Below, piece after piece: positions 56,580-64,000 of a DNA stretch of 64,000 nt. Origin of the DNA: Gammaproteobacteria bacterium (GTDB taxonomy: Bacteria > Pseudomonadota > Gammaproteobacteria > Pseudomonadales > Azotimanducaceae); NCBI GenBank assembly GCA_009843635.1, contig VYDB01000123.1:20769-84768 (forward strand), read 5' to 3'. Every line of letters begins with the position of its first letter. The first letter of the stretch is position 1. A program made the position numbers and the translations under genes. A model generated the notes under the pieces. It ran no database searches. It saw only the letters and a list, made by a program, of their open reading frames with translations, and was not told the origin of the DNA.

Positions 56580-57806
56580 ATGAACAGTTTGCGTACAGAA
56601 ACGACGGAACGCGATGCAGCGCGGCTGAAGGCCAACGTGGGCCGCACGCTGTGGCTGGGGTTCTTCAAGGCCTTCCTGGTCATCATGCCCGTGGCCGTGC
56701 CCTTCTTTCAGAGCAAGGGGCTGTCCATGCAGGAGGTCTTCTCCCTGCAGGCGCTGTTCGCCTTCGTGGTCATGGTCACCGAGGCGCCGTCCGGCTACCT
56801 GGCCGACCTGATCGGCCGGCGCCGCTGCCTGATTCTCGGCACGGCATTCTCAGGCGTCGGCCACAGCCTGCTCTTGGTCGCCGACGGGTTCTGGACGCTG
56901 GCACTTTTCGAGACCGCTCTGGCGCTCAGCTTCAGCCTGACCTCCGGCGCCGATCTGGCGTTGCTCTATGACACCGAACTGGCCCGGGGCAGCAGCGACC
57001 GGCGGCAACGGCAGGTGGTGGGCAAGCTCTATGCGGTGCGCACCCTGTCCGAAGCCGCGGCGGGCGTCGCCTGCTCCCTATTGCTGTTGTGGGTCACCCT
57101 CGGCGGCGTGGTCACCGCCCAGGTGCTGGTCGGCTGGCTGCCCCTGCTGTTTGCCCTGCGCCTGCGCGAGCCGCCGGTGGCAAGACTGTCCGCCGAAGGC
57201 CACTTGGCCAACATGGTCCGCATCACCCGCCACCTGCTCGGTGGCAACTTGGTTCTGCGGCTGGTGTTCCTGACGCTTTGCATTTGGAGCCTGACCACCT
57301 TCTACGCCGTGTGGCTGCTGCCCAAGCTGTGGGAGCAGCAGGGCCTCGGGCTGGCTCACTTCGGCTACCTGTGGGGCGGCTTGTGCGCCTTGAGCGCGGT
57401 GACGGGGCGTTGGACGCACCATCTTGAGGAACGCATCGGTCCGACCGGGGTTTTGGCCATCATGGGCCTGCTCCCGGCAGTGGGCTACCTGGGGCTCGAC
57501 CGCTTCGGTGTGGTGGGCGGGTTGTTGGCCGCCTCGACGTTCTTCATCGCCCGCGGCCTCGGCACGGTGATCCTCACCGACGCGTTGAACAGCCGGGTGC
57601 CGAGCGAATTCCGCGCCACCGCCAACTCGCTGGCCAGCTTCGGCTTTCGCGGCCTCTTCGTCGCCACTGGCCCACCGGTGGGGCTGGCCTTCGACCTCTG
57701 GGGCCTAGGCACGACCTTGCTGATGCTGGCGGTGCTGAGCCTAGGCATTTTCGCCGGCCTCATTTTGCCGCTCATCATCGCGGTTCGTGGACTTGTGAGA
57801 GAGTAG
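56580..57806 (+). CDS. MFS permease
   Basis: 408 residues with about twelve membrane segments. The loop ATEAPSGYLADLIGRRRCLILG-like block (VTEAPSGYLADLIGRRRC) matches the conserved MFS A-motif after helix two. It is an inner-membrane transporter with unknown substrate, possibly an exporter. ATG 56580 is chosen, but its ribosome site is poor; a TTG at 56541 right after GGGGGGAG is an alternative. The intrinsic terminator directly upstream suggests either attenuation or a start of transcription after it. It converges with the CDF gene, six bases apart. Confidence 0.82.
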   Translation: MNSLRTETTERDAARLKANVGRTLWLGFFKAFLVIMPVAVPFFQSKGLSMQEVFSLQALFAFVVMVTEAPSGYLADLIGRRRCLILGTAFSGVGHSLLLVADGFWTLALFETALALSFSLTSGADLALLYDTELARGSSDRRQRQVVGKLYAVRTLSEAAAGVACSLLLLWVTLGGVVTAQVLVGWLPLLFALRLREPPVARLSAEGHLANMVRITRHLLGGNLVLRLVFLTLCIWSLTTFYAVWLLPKLWEQQGLGLAHFGYLWGGLCALSAVTGRWTHHLEERIGPTGVLAIMGLLPAVGYLGLDRFGVVGGLLAASTFFIARGLGTVILTDALNSRVPSEFRATANSLASFGFRGLFVATGPPVGLAFDLWGLGTTLLMLAVLSLGIFAGLILPLIIAVRGLVRE

Positions 57807-57811
57807 AGCCT

Positions 57812-58768
57812 TCAGCTTGGGGAGCGCGAGGGGTCCGCCCCTCGCATACAAGAGCCGCCGTCCGGGCACTCACCGCGTTCGAGCTGGATGGTGGAGTGCG
57901 CCACGCCGAAGCGTTCGCGCAGCGCCGTCTTGAGCGCTGCGGTGACGCTTTGGCGGTCGGCTCCGTCAGCGATGCGCACGTGCAACGTGGCGACGGGCCG
58001 CTCTGCGGTGAGCCCCCAAACGTGCAGGTCGTGCACGTCGATGACGCCTGGCGTCGCGGCCAGTGCGGTGCGCAGGTCGTTGGTGCTGACTGTGTTCGGA
58101 GCACCCTGCAACAGCAGGTGCCCGGACGCCTTCAGCACCCGCCAAGTGCCCCGGATGAGAATCGCGGCGATGACGAGGGCGAGCAATGGATCCACGCGGG
58201 TCCAGCCGGTGAAGTGAACGGTCAGGGCCGCGGTGATGGCCGCCAAGCTGCCGAGCAGATCGCCGAGAACGTGCAGCGCGGCGGCCTGCACATTGATGTT
58301 GTCCTGGCCATGGTCGAGCCACCGATAGGCGATGAGATTGACGATCAGGCCAATCGTCGCGACGATCAGGGCGGGCACCGGCGCCATCGCCTGCGGCTCC
58401 ACAAAACGCTCGAAGGCCTCCTTGAGAATCCAGAGCACCAGCAAGGCGAGCGCCAAGCCGTTGAGAAACGCCGCCATGACCTGCACGCGATGGTGTCCGT
58501 AGGTCAGGCTCGCCGTCGCGGGCCGCCGGGACAGCCACAGCGCGCCCCAAGCCAAGCCCAGGGCGGCAGCGTCGAGCACCATGTGGCCGGCGTCGGCGAG
58601 CAGGGTGAGCGAGTTGCTCAGGATGCCGCCAATGATCTCCACGACGGCGAAGCTGGCGATCAGGAGGAAGGCGCGTCCCAACACCGCTTGGTTGCGGCGC
58701 TCGCCGCCATCCGGGGAAGAAGGAAACGAGCGCCCAGTTTCGCCGTCGCGGTCCTCGGCGCGGTTCAT
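57812..58768 (-). CDS. Cation diffusion facilitator, zinc-type exporter
   Basis: 318 residues. Six membrane segments are predicted; metal-site residues are D59, H62 and D66 region of LLADAGHMVLDAAAL in helix two and HVLGDLLGS in helix five. A short His-containing loop follows helix three, and the C-terminal cytosolic domain has VIDVHDLHVWGLTAERPVATLHV. This matches CzcD/ZitB exporters moving Zn2+ (or Cd2+, Co2+) out of the cytosol in exchange for protons. The C-terminus CPDGGSCMRG carries two extra cysteines. Divergent from the enoyl-CoA hydratase gene. Confidence 0.92.
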   Translation of the reverse strand: MNRAEDRDGETGRSFPSSPDGGERRNQAVLGRAFLLIASFAVVEIIGGILSNSLTLLADAGHMVLDAAALGLAWGALWLSRRPATASLTYGHHRVQVMAAFLNGLALALLVLWILKEAFERFVEPQAMAPVPALIVATIGLIVNLIAYRWLDHGQDNINVQAAALHVLGDLLGSLAAITAALTVHFTGWTRVDPLLALVIAAILIRGTWRVLKASGHLLLQGAPNTVSTNDLRTALAATPGVIDVHDLHVWGLTAERPVATLHVRIADGADRQSVTAALKTALRERFGVAHSTIQLERGECPDGGSCMRGADPSRSPS

Positions 58769-58839
58769 TGGGCGCTGAATTGCGAATGCAAAGGGCTGGG
58801 CATATGCGTTAAGGTTACCGACTTTTTTGGAGGCTGAAC

Positions 58840-59622
58840 ATGGAACGCATGTCGCTGGACTTCGACGGCAAGGTTGCCGTGCTGAAATTCAATCATCCGG
58901 AGGTGCTCAACGCCGTCGGCGCGCAGATGCTGGCTGACTTTCAAGAAGCGTTCTACCGGGTGAAGGATCCCGCCAACGGCGCCCGCTGCCTGTTGCTGAC
59001 CGGTGAGGGCCGGGCATTCTGCGCCGGGGCCAATCTACAGGACGAGGGCCGCAACGAGCAGCGCGGCGGTGCTGGCGATGGCCTGCGCGGCGGCTACCAT
59101 CCCTTGCTGCTGGGGCTGCGGGACCTGGACATGCCCATCGTCACCGCGGTCAACGGCCCGGCGGCCGGCGTCGGCATGAGCTTCGCGCTGATCGGCGACA
59201 TCGTCTGCGCCCAGCAGGGCGCCTACTTCCTGCAGGCCTTCGCCCGCATCGGCCTCGTGCCGGATGGCGGGTCGACCTTCATGCTGCCACGCCTGATCGG
59301 CTGGGGCCGGGCCGTGGAGCTGTCGCTGTTGGCGGAGCGGCTGCCGGCCGAGAAGGCCCACGAGTGGGGCATGGTGAATCGTCTGTTCGAGGACAACGAT
59401 GCGCTCATGGAAGGCGCCAGCGCCCTAGCCCGCCAGCTCGCCGACGGCCCGCGCTCGCTGGGCATGATTCGCCAAGCCTACTGGAACACTTGGCACAACT
59501 CCTACGAGCAGCAGCTTGACCTGGAGGCCCGCCTGCAAAACCAGGCCGGCGCGACGGCGGACTTCCAGGAAGGCGTGTCGGCGTTCCTCGAGAAACGCAC
59601 CGCGAACTTCAAGGGGGAATGA
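58840..59622 (+). CDS. Enoyl-CoA hydratase/isomerase family protein
   Basis: 260 residues. Crotonase fold: VAVLKFNHPEVLNAVG near the start, the oxyanion-hole block GEGRAFCAGANLQDEG, VNGPAAGVGMSFALIGDIV and GLVPDGGSTFMLPRLIG with an Asp at one acid/base position, as in isomerase-type PaaG members. It acts on acyl-CoA thioesters, either hydration or double-bond shift; the substrate cannot be read. GGAGG precedes the ATG. It is followed by serA at a short distance; no metabolic link is obvious. Confidence 0.9.
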   Translation: MERMSLDFDGKVAVLKFNHPEVLNAVGAQMLADFQEAFYRVKDPANGARCLLLTGEGRAFCAGANLQDEGRNEQRGGAGDGLRGGYHPLLLGLRDLDMPIVTAVNGPAAGVGMSFALIGDIVCAQQGAYFLQAFARIGLVPDGGSTFMLPRLIGWGRAVELSLLAERLPAEKAHEWGMVNRLFEDNDALMEGASALARQLADGPRSLGMIRQAYWNTWHNSYEQQLDLEARLQNQAGATADFQEGVSAFLEKRTANFKGE

Positions 59623-59640
59623 GAGCCCTTGGCACCAACC

Positions 59641-60828
59641 ATGTACAAAATTCGCACCTACAATCAGATCGCCGTTCGCGGCCTTGAGCGCTTTGCTCGG
59701 CAGCGCTATGAGCTCGGCACCGAAATCGCGGACCCCGACGCCATATTGCTGCGCAGCCATAAGCTCGGCGAGGACGACGTCCATGACCGCCTGCGGGCCA
59801 TCGCCCGGGCCGGAGCTGGCGTGAACAACGTGCCGGTGGCGCACTGCACCCAGCAAGGGGTAGTGGTGTTCAACACGCCGGGCGCCAACGCCAATTCGGT
59901 GAAGGAGTTGGTGCTGGCGGCGCTGTTCATCAGTTCCCGGGACGTGGTCGGCGGCGTGGATTTCGTCTCCACATTGGCCGACGTGACCGATGCCGCCGAA
60001 CTCAACGCCTTGGTCGAAGCGGAGAAGAAGCGCTTCAAGGGCCGTGAACTCAGCGGCAAGTCCCTGGGCGTCGTCGGCCTCGGCGCCATCGGCTCCCTGG
60101 TGGCCCGGGCTGCGCTGGACTTGGGCATGGACGTCCTCGGCCACGATCCCGCCATTTCGGTGGACGCCGCTTGGCGGCTGCCGAGCGAAGTGAGGCGCAT
60201 GGAGAACCTCCCGAGCCTGTTCGCCCGCTCCGACTTCGTGACCCTGCACATGCCGCTGCTGCCGGAGACCGAGGGCATCATCAGCGAGGAGGCCCTGCGC
60301 TCGTTTCGTCCCGACAGCGTGCTGCTCAACTTTGCCCGGGAGCCGGTGGTGGACCGTCAAGCCTTGATCCGCGCACTCGACGATGGGCGCCTCGCCAGCT
60401 ACGTGGCCGACTTTCCCGTGCCTGGGCTGATCGGCCGCCCCAACGTCAGGCTCACGCCTCACTTGGGGGCCAGCACCTCGGAGGCGGAGGAGAACTGCGC
60501 GGTCATGGCAGCCAACCAACTCATCGACTTCCTCGAGACCGGCAACATCGTCAACTCGGTCAACTTTCCGGCGGTGGCCCTGGAGCCATCCGGGGGGCAC
60601 CGCTTGGCCATCGCCAACCGCAACGTGGCGGGCATGCTCGGGCAAATGACCTCGGTGCTCGCCAAGCACGACATCAACATCATCGACATGCTCAACAAGA
60701 GCCTGGGCGATGTGGCCTACAACCTGCTGGACATCGAAGCGGCCCCGGACGATGCGCTGGTCGACGAGCTCACCGCCATCGACAGCGTCATCAATGTCCG
60801 CGTCCTCAACGGCAACGTCACTGCCTGA
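59641..60828 (+). CDS. serA: D-3-phosphoglycerate dehydrogenase
   Basis: 395 residues. Two-domain dehydrogenase with NAD loop GVVGLGAIGSLVARA at 143-157; active-site residues R233 (NFAREPVVD) and H274 (LTPHLGASTSEAEEN) with the preceding Glu are present. A C-terminal ACT domain begins near 315 (HRLAIANRNVAGMLGQMTSVL). It starts serine synthesis by oxidising 3-phosphoglycerate. ATG 59641 is chosen; a TTG at 59629 in frame also follows a weak GAG. The ACT domain implies serine feedback. Confidence 0.93.
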   Translation: MYKIRTYNQIAVRGLERFARQRYELGTEIADPDAILLRSHKLGEDDVHDRLRAIARAGAGVNNVPVAHCTQQGVVVFNTPGANANSVKELVLAALFISSRDVVGGVDFVSTLADVTDAAELNALVEAEKKRFKGRELSGKSLGVVGLGAIGSLVARAALDLGMDVLGHDPAISVDAAWRLPSEVRRMENLPSLFARSDFVTLHMPLLPETEGIISEEALRSFRPDSVLLNFAREPVVDRQALIRALDDGRLASYVADFPVPGLIGRPNVRLTPHLGASTSEAEENCAVMAANQLIDFLETGNIVNSVNFPAVALEPSGGHRLAIANRNVAGMLGQMTSVLAKHDINIIDMLNKSLGDVAYNLLDIEAAPDDALVDELTAIDSVINVRVLNGNVTA

Positions 60829-60846
60829 GCCTCGCCAGCCGGAGCC

Positions 60847-62589
60847 TCAAGCGGAGGCGCCGAACCGGTAGCCGCGCCGGGCTTGACGGCGGCGGAAGCG
60901 GGCCGGCTCGACAAAGGCTTCGACGGAACGCTCCAACGGCGGGAAGTCGCCGGTCAACCGGCTGGCGACGATGGCGCCCGCGAACGGCGCAGTGGTCATG
61001 CCCATCGCCCCATGGGCGGTGCTGACGGCAAGGCCCTCGGCCAATTCACCGACGATCGGGGTGCGGTCGGAAGCAATGGCTCGATTGGCCCGAAAACGTC
61101 CGACCCATCGATGGCGATGCCCGTCCAACGGCCGTAAATTGTGAGCCGTGGCGTCTTCGGCGGGCCAAGGCCGATGCTCAAAGGTGGCGCCGGCGACAAC
61201 GCCCGAGCTAATGGGCGCTAGGTAACCATCGCTGACCACCGGCAGGCGGGGCCGTTCATCCAGGGCCACGATGTCCATCTGCCCCGCCACCTCCACCAGT
61301 TCCAGGAAGGAAGCCCCAGCGCAATGGCGCACCGCACCGGCGCAAGCCAATGCCAGCGGCCGGGTGCCGGAAGGGACCAAGCGCCGGAGCTGAAGATTGA
61401 TGAGCGGATGGTCGAGCAGCGCCCGGGTCAACGTCTTCGGTTCCACAAGGCCGCTGTGCGGAAAGCGAAGCGCGTCGCCGCTTATGGGCCAGCCGCTGGC
61501 TTGCCTTGCCTGGACGGAATTCAAGGCTTCCACCAGCCCGCTCCCGGCATACGCCGAGGCGATGCGGCGCATCTTCTCGGCGTCGAGATTTGGCCCTTGG
61601 GCCTGCAGCACGCCGCTTTCGAGGAAGCCGGGAAAGCGCCGCACCAAGGCTTGGCTGTAGGCGTAGGCGTGGACGCGCCAAGCGGCGCTTGGGCTGCCGT
61701 CCCCGAGCAGTCTCGGATGCAGCAATGCGGCGGGGAGGCCGGAGGCCCCGGAGGCGATGGATGCAGCCGGGTCGAACACGTCCACGGCAATGCCCTGTTC
61801 AGCCAAGTGGCGGGCGATGCTGGCGCCCGCAATGCCCGCGCCAGCGACGGCTGCCCGTTTCGTCACGGGTTGGCGGACGAGGCCTGCCTTGGCGAAAGTC
61901 CCGGCAAGGCTCTCCCGCTTGTGCGGGCGCTGATCCACGCGGCGCATGTTGAAGCCGCAGGCCTCAAGGCGTCGCCGAACGGCTCCGGCGGACGAAAAGG
62001 TGGCGACCGACGTCCCCGCAGTGGACAGCTTGGCCACCTGCCGCAGCAGGTTCTCGCGCCACATCGCCGGGTTCCGGCTCGGCGCGAATCCGTCCAAAAA
62101 CCAAGCGTCAATGGGCTGGCGCTGCCGATTCGCCAAGTCGGCCAAGCCGTCCCCGGCTTCGCCCCAGTACAGGGAGAGCATGATGCGGCCTTCGGCGAGC
62201 GTGCGCCGGTGCCAGCCCCTCAGCAGCGGCGGATAGGCACGCTGGAGATCAGCGTAAATCGGCCAGCTCGCCCGGCGGCGTTGGACGATTTCCGCGAAGG
62301 CGTTGGCAGCGATGGGGCGCGAATCGAAGCTGATGAAATGCAGCCGGCAGCCGCCTTTGAGGGCTGCGGCGGCCGCCACTGCGAAGTTTAAGCCGGTGCC
62401 GAATCCCAACTCGCCGATGCGCAACGTCAGCCCCTCGGCAGCCGCGACCGCCGCTTTGTTCTCGATCTGAGCCGGCGTCATGAACACCCGCTGGACCTCG
62501 CGCGCGCCGTCGGGGGCGTGGTAGATGTCGTTGAAGTCCCGGGCGAAGGGCTGGCCGTCCTGCCAAACGAAATCGGCCGGTTCAATCAC
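60847..62589 (-). CDS. mnmC: Bifunctional tRNA mnm5s2U34 biosynthesis protein
   Basis: 580 residues. N-terminal MnmD methyltransferase: SAM loop GELGFGTGLNFAV at 59-71 and LDGFAPSRNPAMW at 165-177. C-terminal FAD oxidoreductase: nucleotide loop AVAGAGIAGASIARHL at 247-262. The two parts convert cmnm5s2U34 to nm5 and then mnm5s2U34 in the anticodon wobble position of Lys, Glu and Arg tRNAs. The GTG at 62589 is chosen because it overlaps the sulfurtransferase stop (GTGA) and begins like the family; the frame is open to 62622. Confidence 0.92.
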   Translation of the reverse strand: MIEPADFVWQDGQPFARDFNDIYHAPDGAREVQRVFMTPAQIENKAAVAAAEGLTLRIGELGFGTGLNFAVAAAAALKGGCRLHFISFDSRPIAANAFAEIVQRRRASWPIYADLQRAYPPLLRGWHRRTLAEGRIMLSLYWGEAGDGLADLANRQRQPIDAWFLDGFAPSRNPAMWRENLLRQVAKLSTAGTSVATFSSAGAVRRRLEACGFNMRRVDQRPHKRESLAGTFAKAGLVRQPVTKRAAVAGAGIAGASIARHLAEQGIAVDVFDPAASIASGASGLPAALLHPRLLGDGSPSAAWRVHAYAYSQALVRRFPGFLESGVLQAQGPNLDAEKMRRIASAYAGSGLVEALNSVQARQASGWPISGDALRFPHSGLVEPKTLTRALLDHPLINLQLRRLVPSGTRPLALACAGAVRHCAGASFLELVEVAGQMDIVALDERPRLPVVSDGYLAPISSGVVAGATFEHRPWPAEDATAHNLRPLDGHRHRWVGRFRANRAIASDRTPIVGELAEGLAVSTAHGAMGMTTAPFAGAIVASRLTGDFPPLERSVEAFVEPARFRRRQARRGYRFGASA

Positions 62590-63386
62590 GGCGCAATGGG
62601 GCGCTGGGGATCGTTGATCCACTCGCTCCAGGAGCCCGGATAAAGCGCCGGTTCGTCAAACCCCGCCAAGCGCATGGCGAGCACGTTATGGGCGGCGGTC
62701 ACTCCCGATCCGCAATAGCAGACCGGATTGTCCGCAAGGTCGGCGAAGCGCTCGCGCAACTGCGGGGCGGGCAGAAAACAGCCAGCGGCATCCAAGTTGC
62801 CCTGAAAGGGCCGGCAGAGGGCGCCAGGTATGTGGCCTGCCACCGGATCGATCGGCTCCTCAAGGCCGTCGAAGCGGCGCTGAGCGCGAGCATCGATCAG
62901 AGTTAGGGCGGCCGTGTTGGTTTCGATGTCAGCGACCCCAACGATGCGCGTCAGGGGCGGACGCAGCGAGAAGTTGCCGCGTTCCGGCACCGTGGAGGCC
63001 GTGGTCAACGCCTCCGGCCAGGCGTTCAATCCGCCGTCGAGCACCGCTGCCGCCGCATGGCCGCACCATCGGGCCAACCACCAGCCTCGGCCTGCGAAGG
63101 CGCCGCCTGCGTCATCGTAGAAGACCAACTGGTCTTCGTCGCTGACGCCCCAAGCGGCAAAGCGCTCCGCCAACGTGGCCCGGTCGGGCAGGGGGTGGCG
63201 CCCCCCCGGGCCGGGCGGTGCCGCGAAGTCGCGGTCCAAGTCGCCATGTTGCGCGCCGGGTATGTGACCCTGTTCATAGGCCTGCCGCCCGTAGCCGGGA
63301 TCGCGGAGGCCCGCCCGGCAGTCGATCAGCCGGGCTCGGCGGCCAAGTTCTCGCAAGGCGTCAACATCGATCAGGGTTCGGTGCAT
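62586..63386 (-). CDS. sseA: Sulfurtransferase with two rhodanese domains
   Basis: 266 residues. Two rhodanese units are visible: ARLIDCRAGLRDPGYGRQAY with HIPGAQH at the N-terminus, and ALTLIDARAQRRFDGLEEP with GHIPGALCRPF in the second. The active-site loop is CYCGSGVTAAHN with C225, as in 3-mercaptopyruvate or thiosulfate sulfurtransferases. It would transfer a sulfane sulfur in the cytosol. It overlaps mnmC, and both are sulfur-related only loosely. ATG at 63386 has no clear ribosome site. The symbol is tentative. Confidence 0.85.
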   Translation of the reverse strand: MHRTLIDVDALRELGRRARLIDCRAGLRDPGYGRQAYEQGHIPGAQHGDLDRDFAAPPGPGGRHPLPDRATLAERFAAWGVSDEDQLVFYDDAGGAFAGRGWWLARWCGHAAAAVLDGGLNAWPEALTTASTVPERGNFSLRPPLTRIVGVADIETNTAALTLIDARAQRRFDGLEEPIDPVAGHIPGALCRPFQGNLDAAGCFLPAPQLRERFADLADNPVCYCGSGVTAAHNVLAMRLAGFDEPALYPGSWSEWINDPQRPIAP

Positions 63387-63394
63387 GCGGCGGA

Positions 63395-63422
63395 TTTTAA
63401 CCGCTGCGGGGAGTTCTATAAT
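63395..63422 (+). promoter_or_regulatory. Possible promoter of the glycosyltransferase-like gene
   Basis: A perfect TATAAT (63417-63422) has a weak TTTTAA 16 bases upstream (63395-63400). Transcription would begin about 63429, upstream of ATG 63512. Confidence 0.4.
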
Positions 63423-63511
63423 CGCGCTTGCCGTGCCGCCCACTGCCGGGACAGCACACAAACTTCGATTCGTTTGGATGGGGATGTCGGATGGTTCCGG
63501 CAGGAGTTTCC

Positions 63512-63973
63512 ATGGGCGGCGACACCGAGGCCGCACGCAAAGGCGCCCTGCTGTTCGCCGCCGCAGCGCTGTTTTGCTACTTGGCGGCGGATCTGGCCGG
63601 GTTGGGCCTAGGGCTTGATGGCTTGGTGTACGCCAACGTCGCCAAACTGCTGGCGGCAGGCGAAGGCGGCTTTTGGTCACTGCCCTATTACATTGACGAT
63701 CGGCCCGCATTCGCCGAACAGCCACCCTTGGGCATCGGGCTGCTAAGCGGGTGGCTGCTTGCCATCGAGGGATTGGCGGGCAATGCCCTATGGGCCGAAA
63801 AGGCCTACAGCCTGACCTTGGCGGCGCTCTGGGCCGCGCTGACCTGCCGCCTCTACCGGACTCTAGGCGGACGCAGTGACTACTGGCTGCCCATTGCGCT
63901 GTTGGCTCTGATGCCGGCAGCCAGCTATGCCCTGAAGAACAATTTTCGTAACTACTCGCCCCCCTGCCCCTGA
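63512..63973 (+). pseudogene. ArnT/GT39-like membrane glycosyltransferase, ended early
   Basis: Only 153 residues. The start matches large membrane glycosyltransferases: a first membrane helix, then GLDGLVYANVAKLLAAGEGG with the conserved acidic loop, YYIDDRPAFAEQPPLGIGLL with the PPL motif, and later helices to ALMPAASYALKNNF. The family usually runs to about 500 residues. After KNNF the frame becomes RNYSPPCP and stops at 63973, so the gene looks broken by a frameshift or by an insertion whose end lies at about 63950. AGGAG precedes ATG 63512. The final 27 bases hold nothing else recognisable. Confidence 0.5.
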
Positions 63974-64000
63974 TTGGGCGGGGTTTGCGTTGCCGGGGAC

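Overview
This 64-kb window is GC-rich chromosomal DNA from a proteobacterium, most likely a gammaproteobacterium. That placement is inferred from gene content and order: an ibaG-murA-hisD cluster, a fused MnmC, a quinone-type PyrD, a GcvR-like double-ACT protein, and housekeeping genes such as topA, serA, slt and tatD. No rRNA, tRNA, phage or CRISPR was seen, and species cannot be assigned.

Layout. 1-2.4 kb: the start of a carotenoid oxygenase, a GPH-type symporter and a small NTF2-fold protein. 2.4-9.3 kb: a closely packed minus-strand operon with two DUF1499 membrane proteins, a secreted DUF3604 protein, an AspH-like oxygenase, a GAPDH paralogue without the catalytic cysteine, a normal GAPDH and a luciferase-like monooxygenase. 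9.5-12.2 kb: a hydantoinase A/DUF917 pair. 12.3-15.2 kb: single-chain glycyl-tRNA synthetase overlapping a GcvR-like protein, then an RHH protein coupled to beta-carbonic anhydrase. 15.2-21.1 kb: ibaG, murA, hisD, a CoA-transferase, a methyltransferase and a carboxymuconolactone decarboxylase-like protein, all on the minus strand. 21.2-25.4 kb: pyrD, a VOC-domain protein, amtB and a DUF1643 protein.

25.5-40.6 kb is a minus-strand defence island, visibly poorer in GC and with more rare codons than its flanks. Read in its direction of transcription it holds an unknown 160-residue protein with its own promoter, a SIR2-APAZ/short-Argonaute pair (SPARSA), and then a type I restriction-modification operon hsdM - DUF262/DUF1524 nuclease - hsdS - darT - darG - DUF433 - hsdR - uracil-glycosylase-like protein - small unknown protein. 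Many junctions overlap by 1 to 4 bases, so the accessory genes appear translationally coupled to the Hsd subunits. Two modules consume NAD+: SIR2 (expected NAD+ depletion) and DarT (ADP-ribosylation of DNA).

40.8-50.9 kb: an operon of ddl, an S9 peptidase, a GNAT, a small membrane protein and a C39-like peptidase, divergent from a glutaredoxin with overlapping start codons; then tatD (with an unusual in-frame insertion), slt, a membrane-anchored unknown and a secreted amidohydrolase. 50.9-64 kb: an AGCS symporter, topA behind a strong promoter, a Dyp peroxidase, an unassigned RNA of about 220 nt with its own promoter and terminator, an MFS permease, a CDF metal exporter, an enoyl-CoA hydratase, serA, mnmC, a sulfurtransferase, and a glycosyltransferase-like reading frame that ends early close to the window edge.
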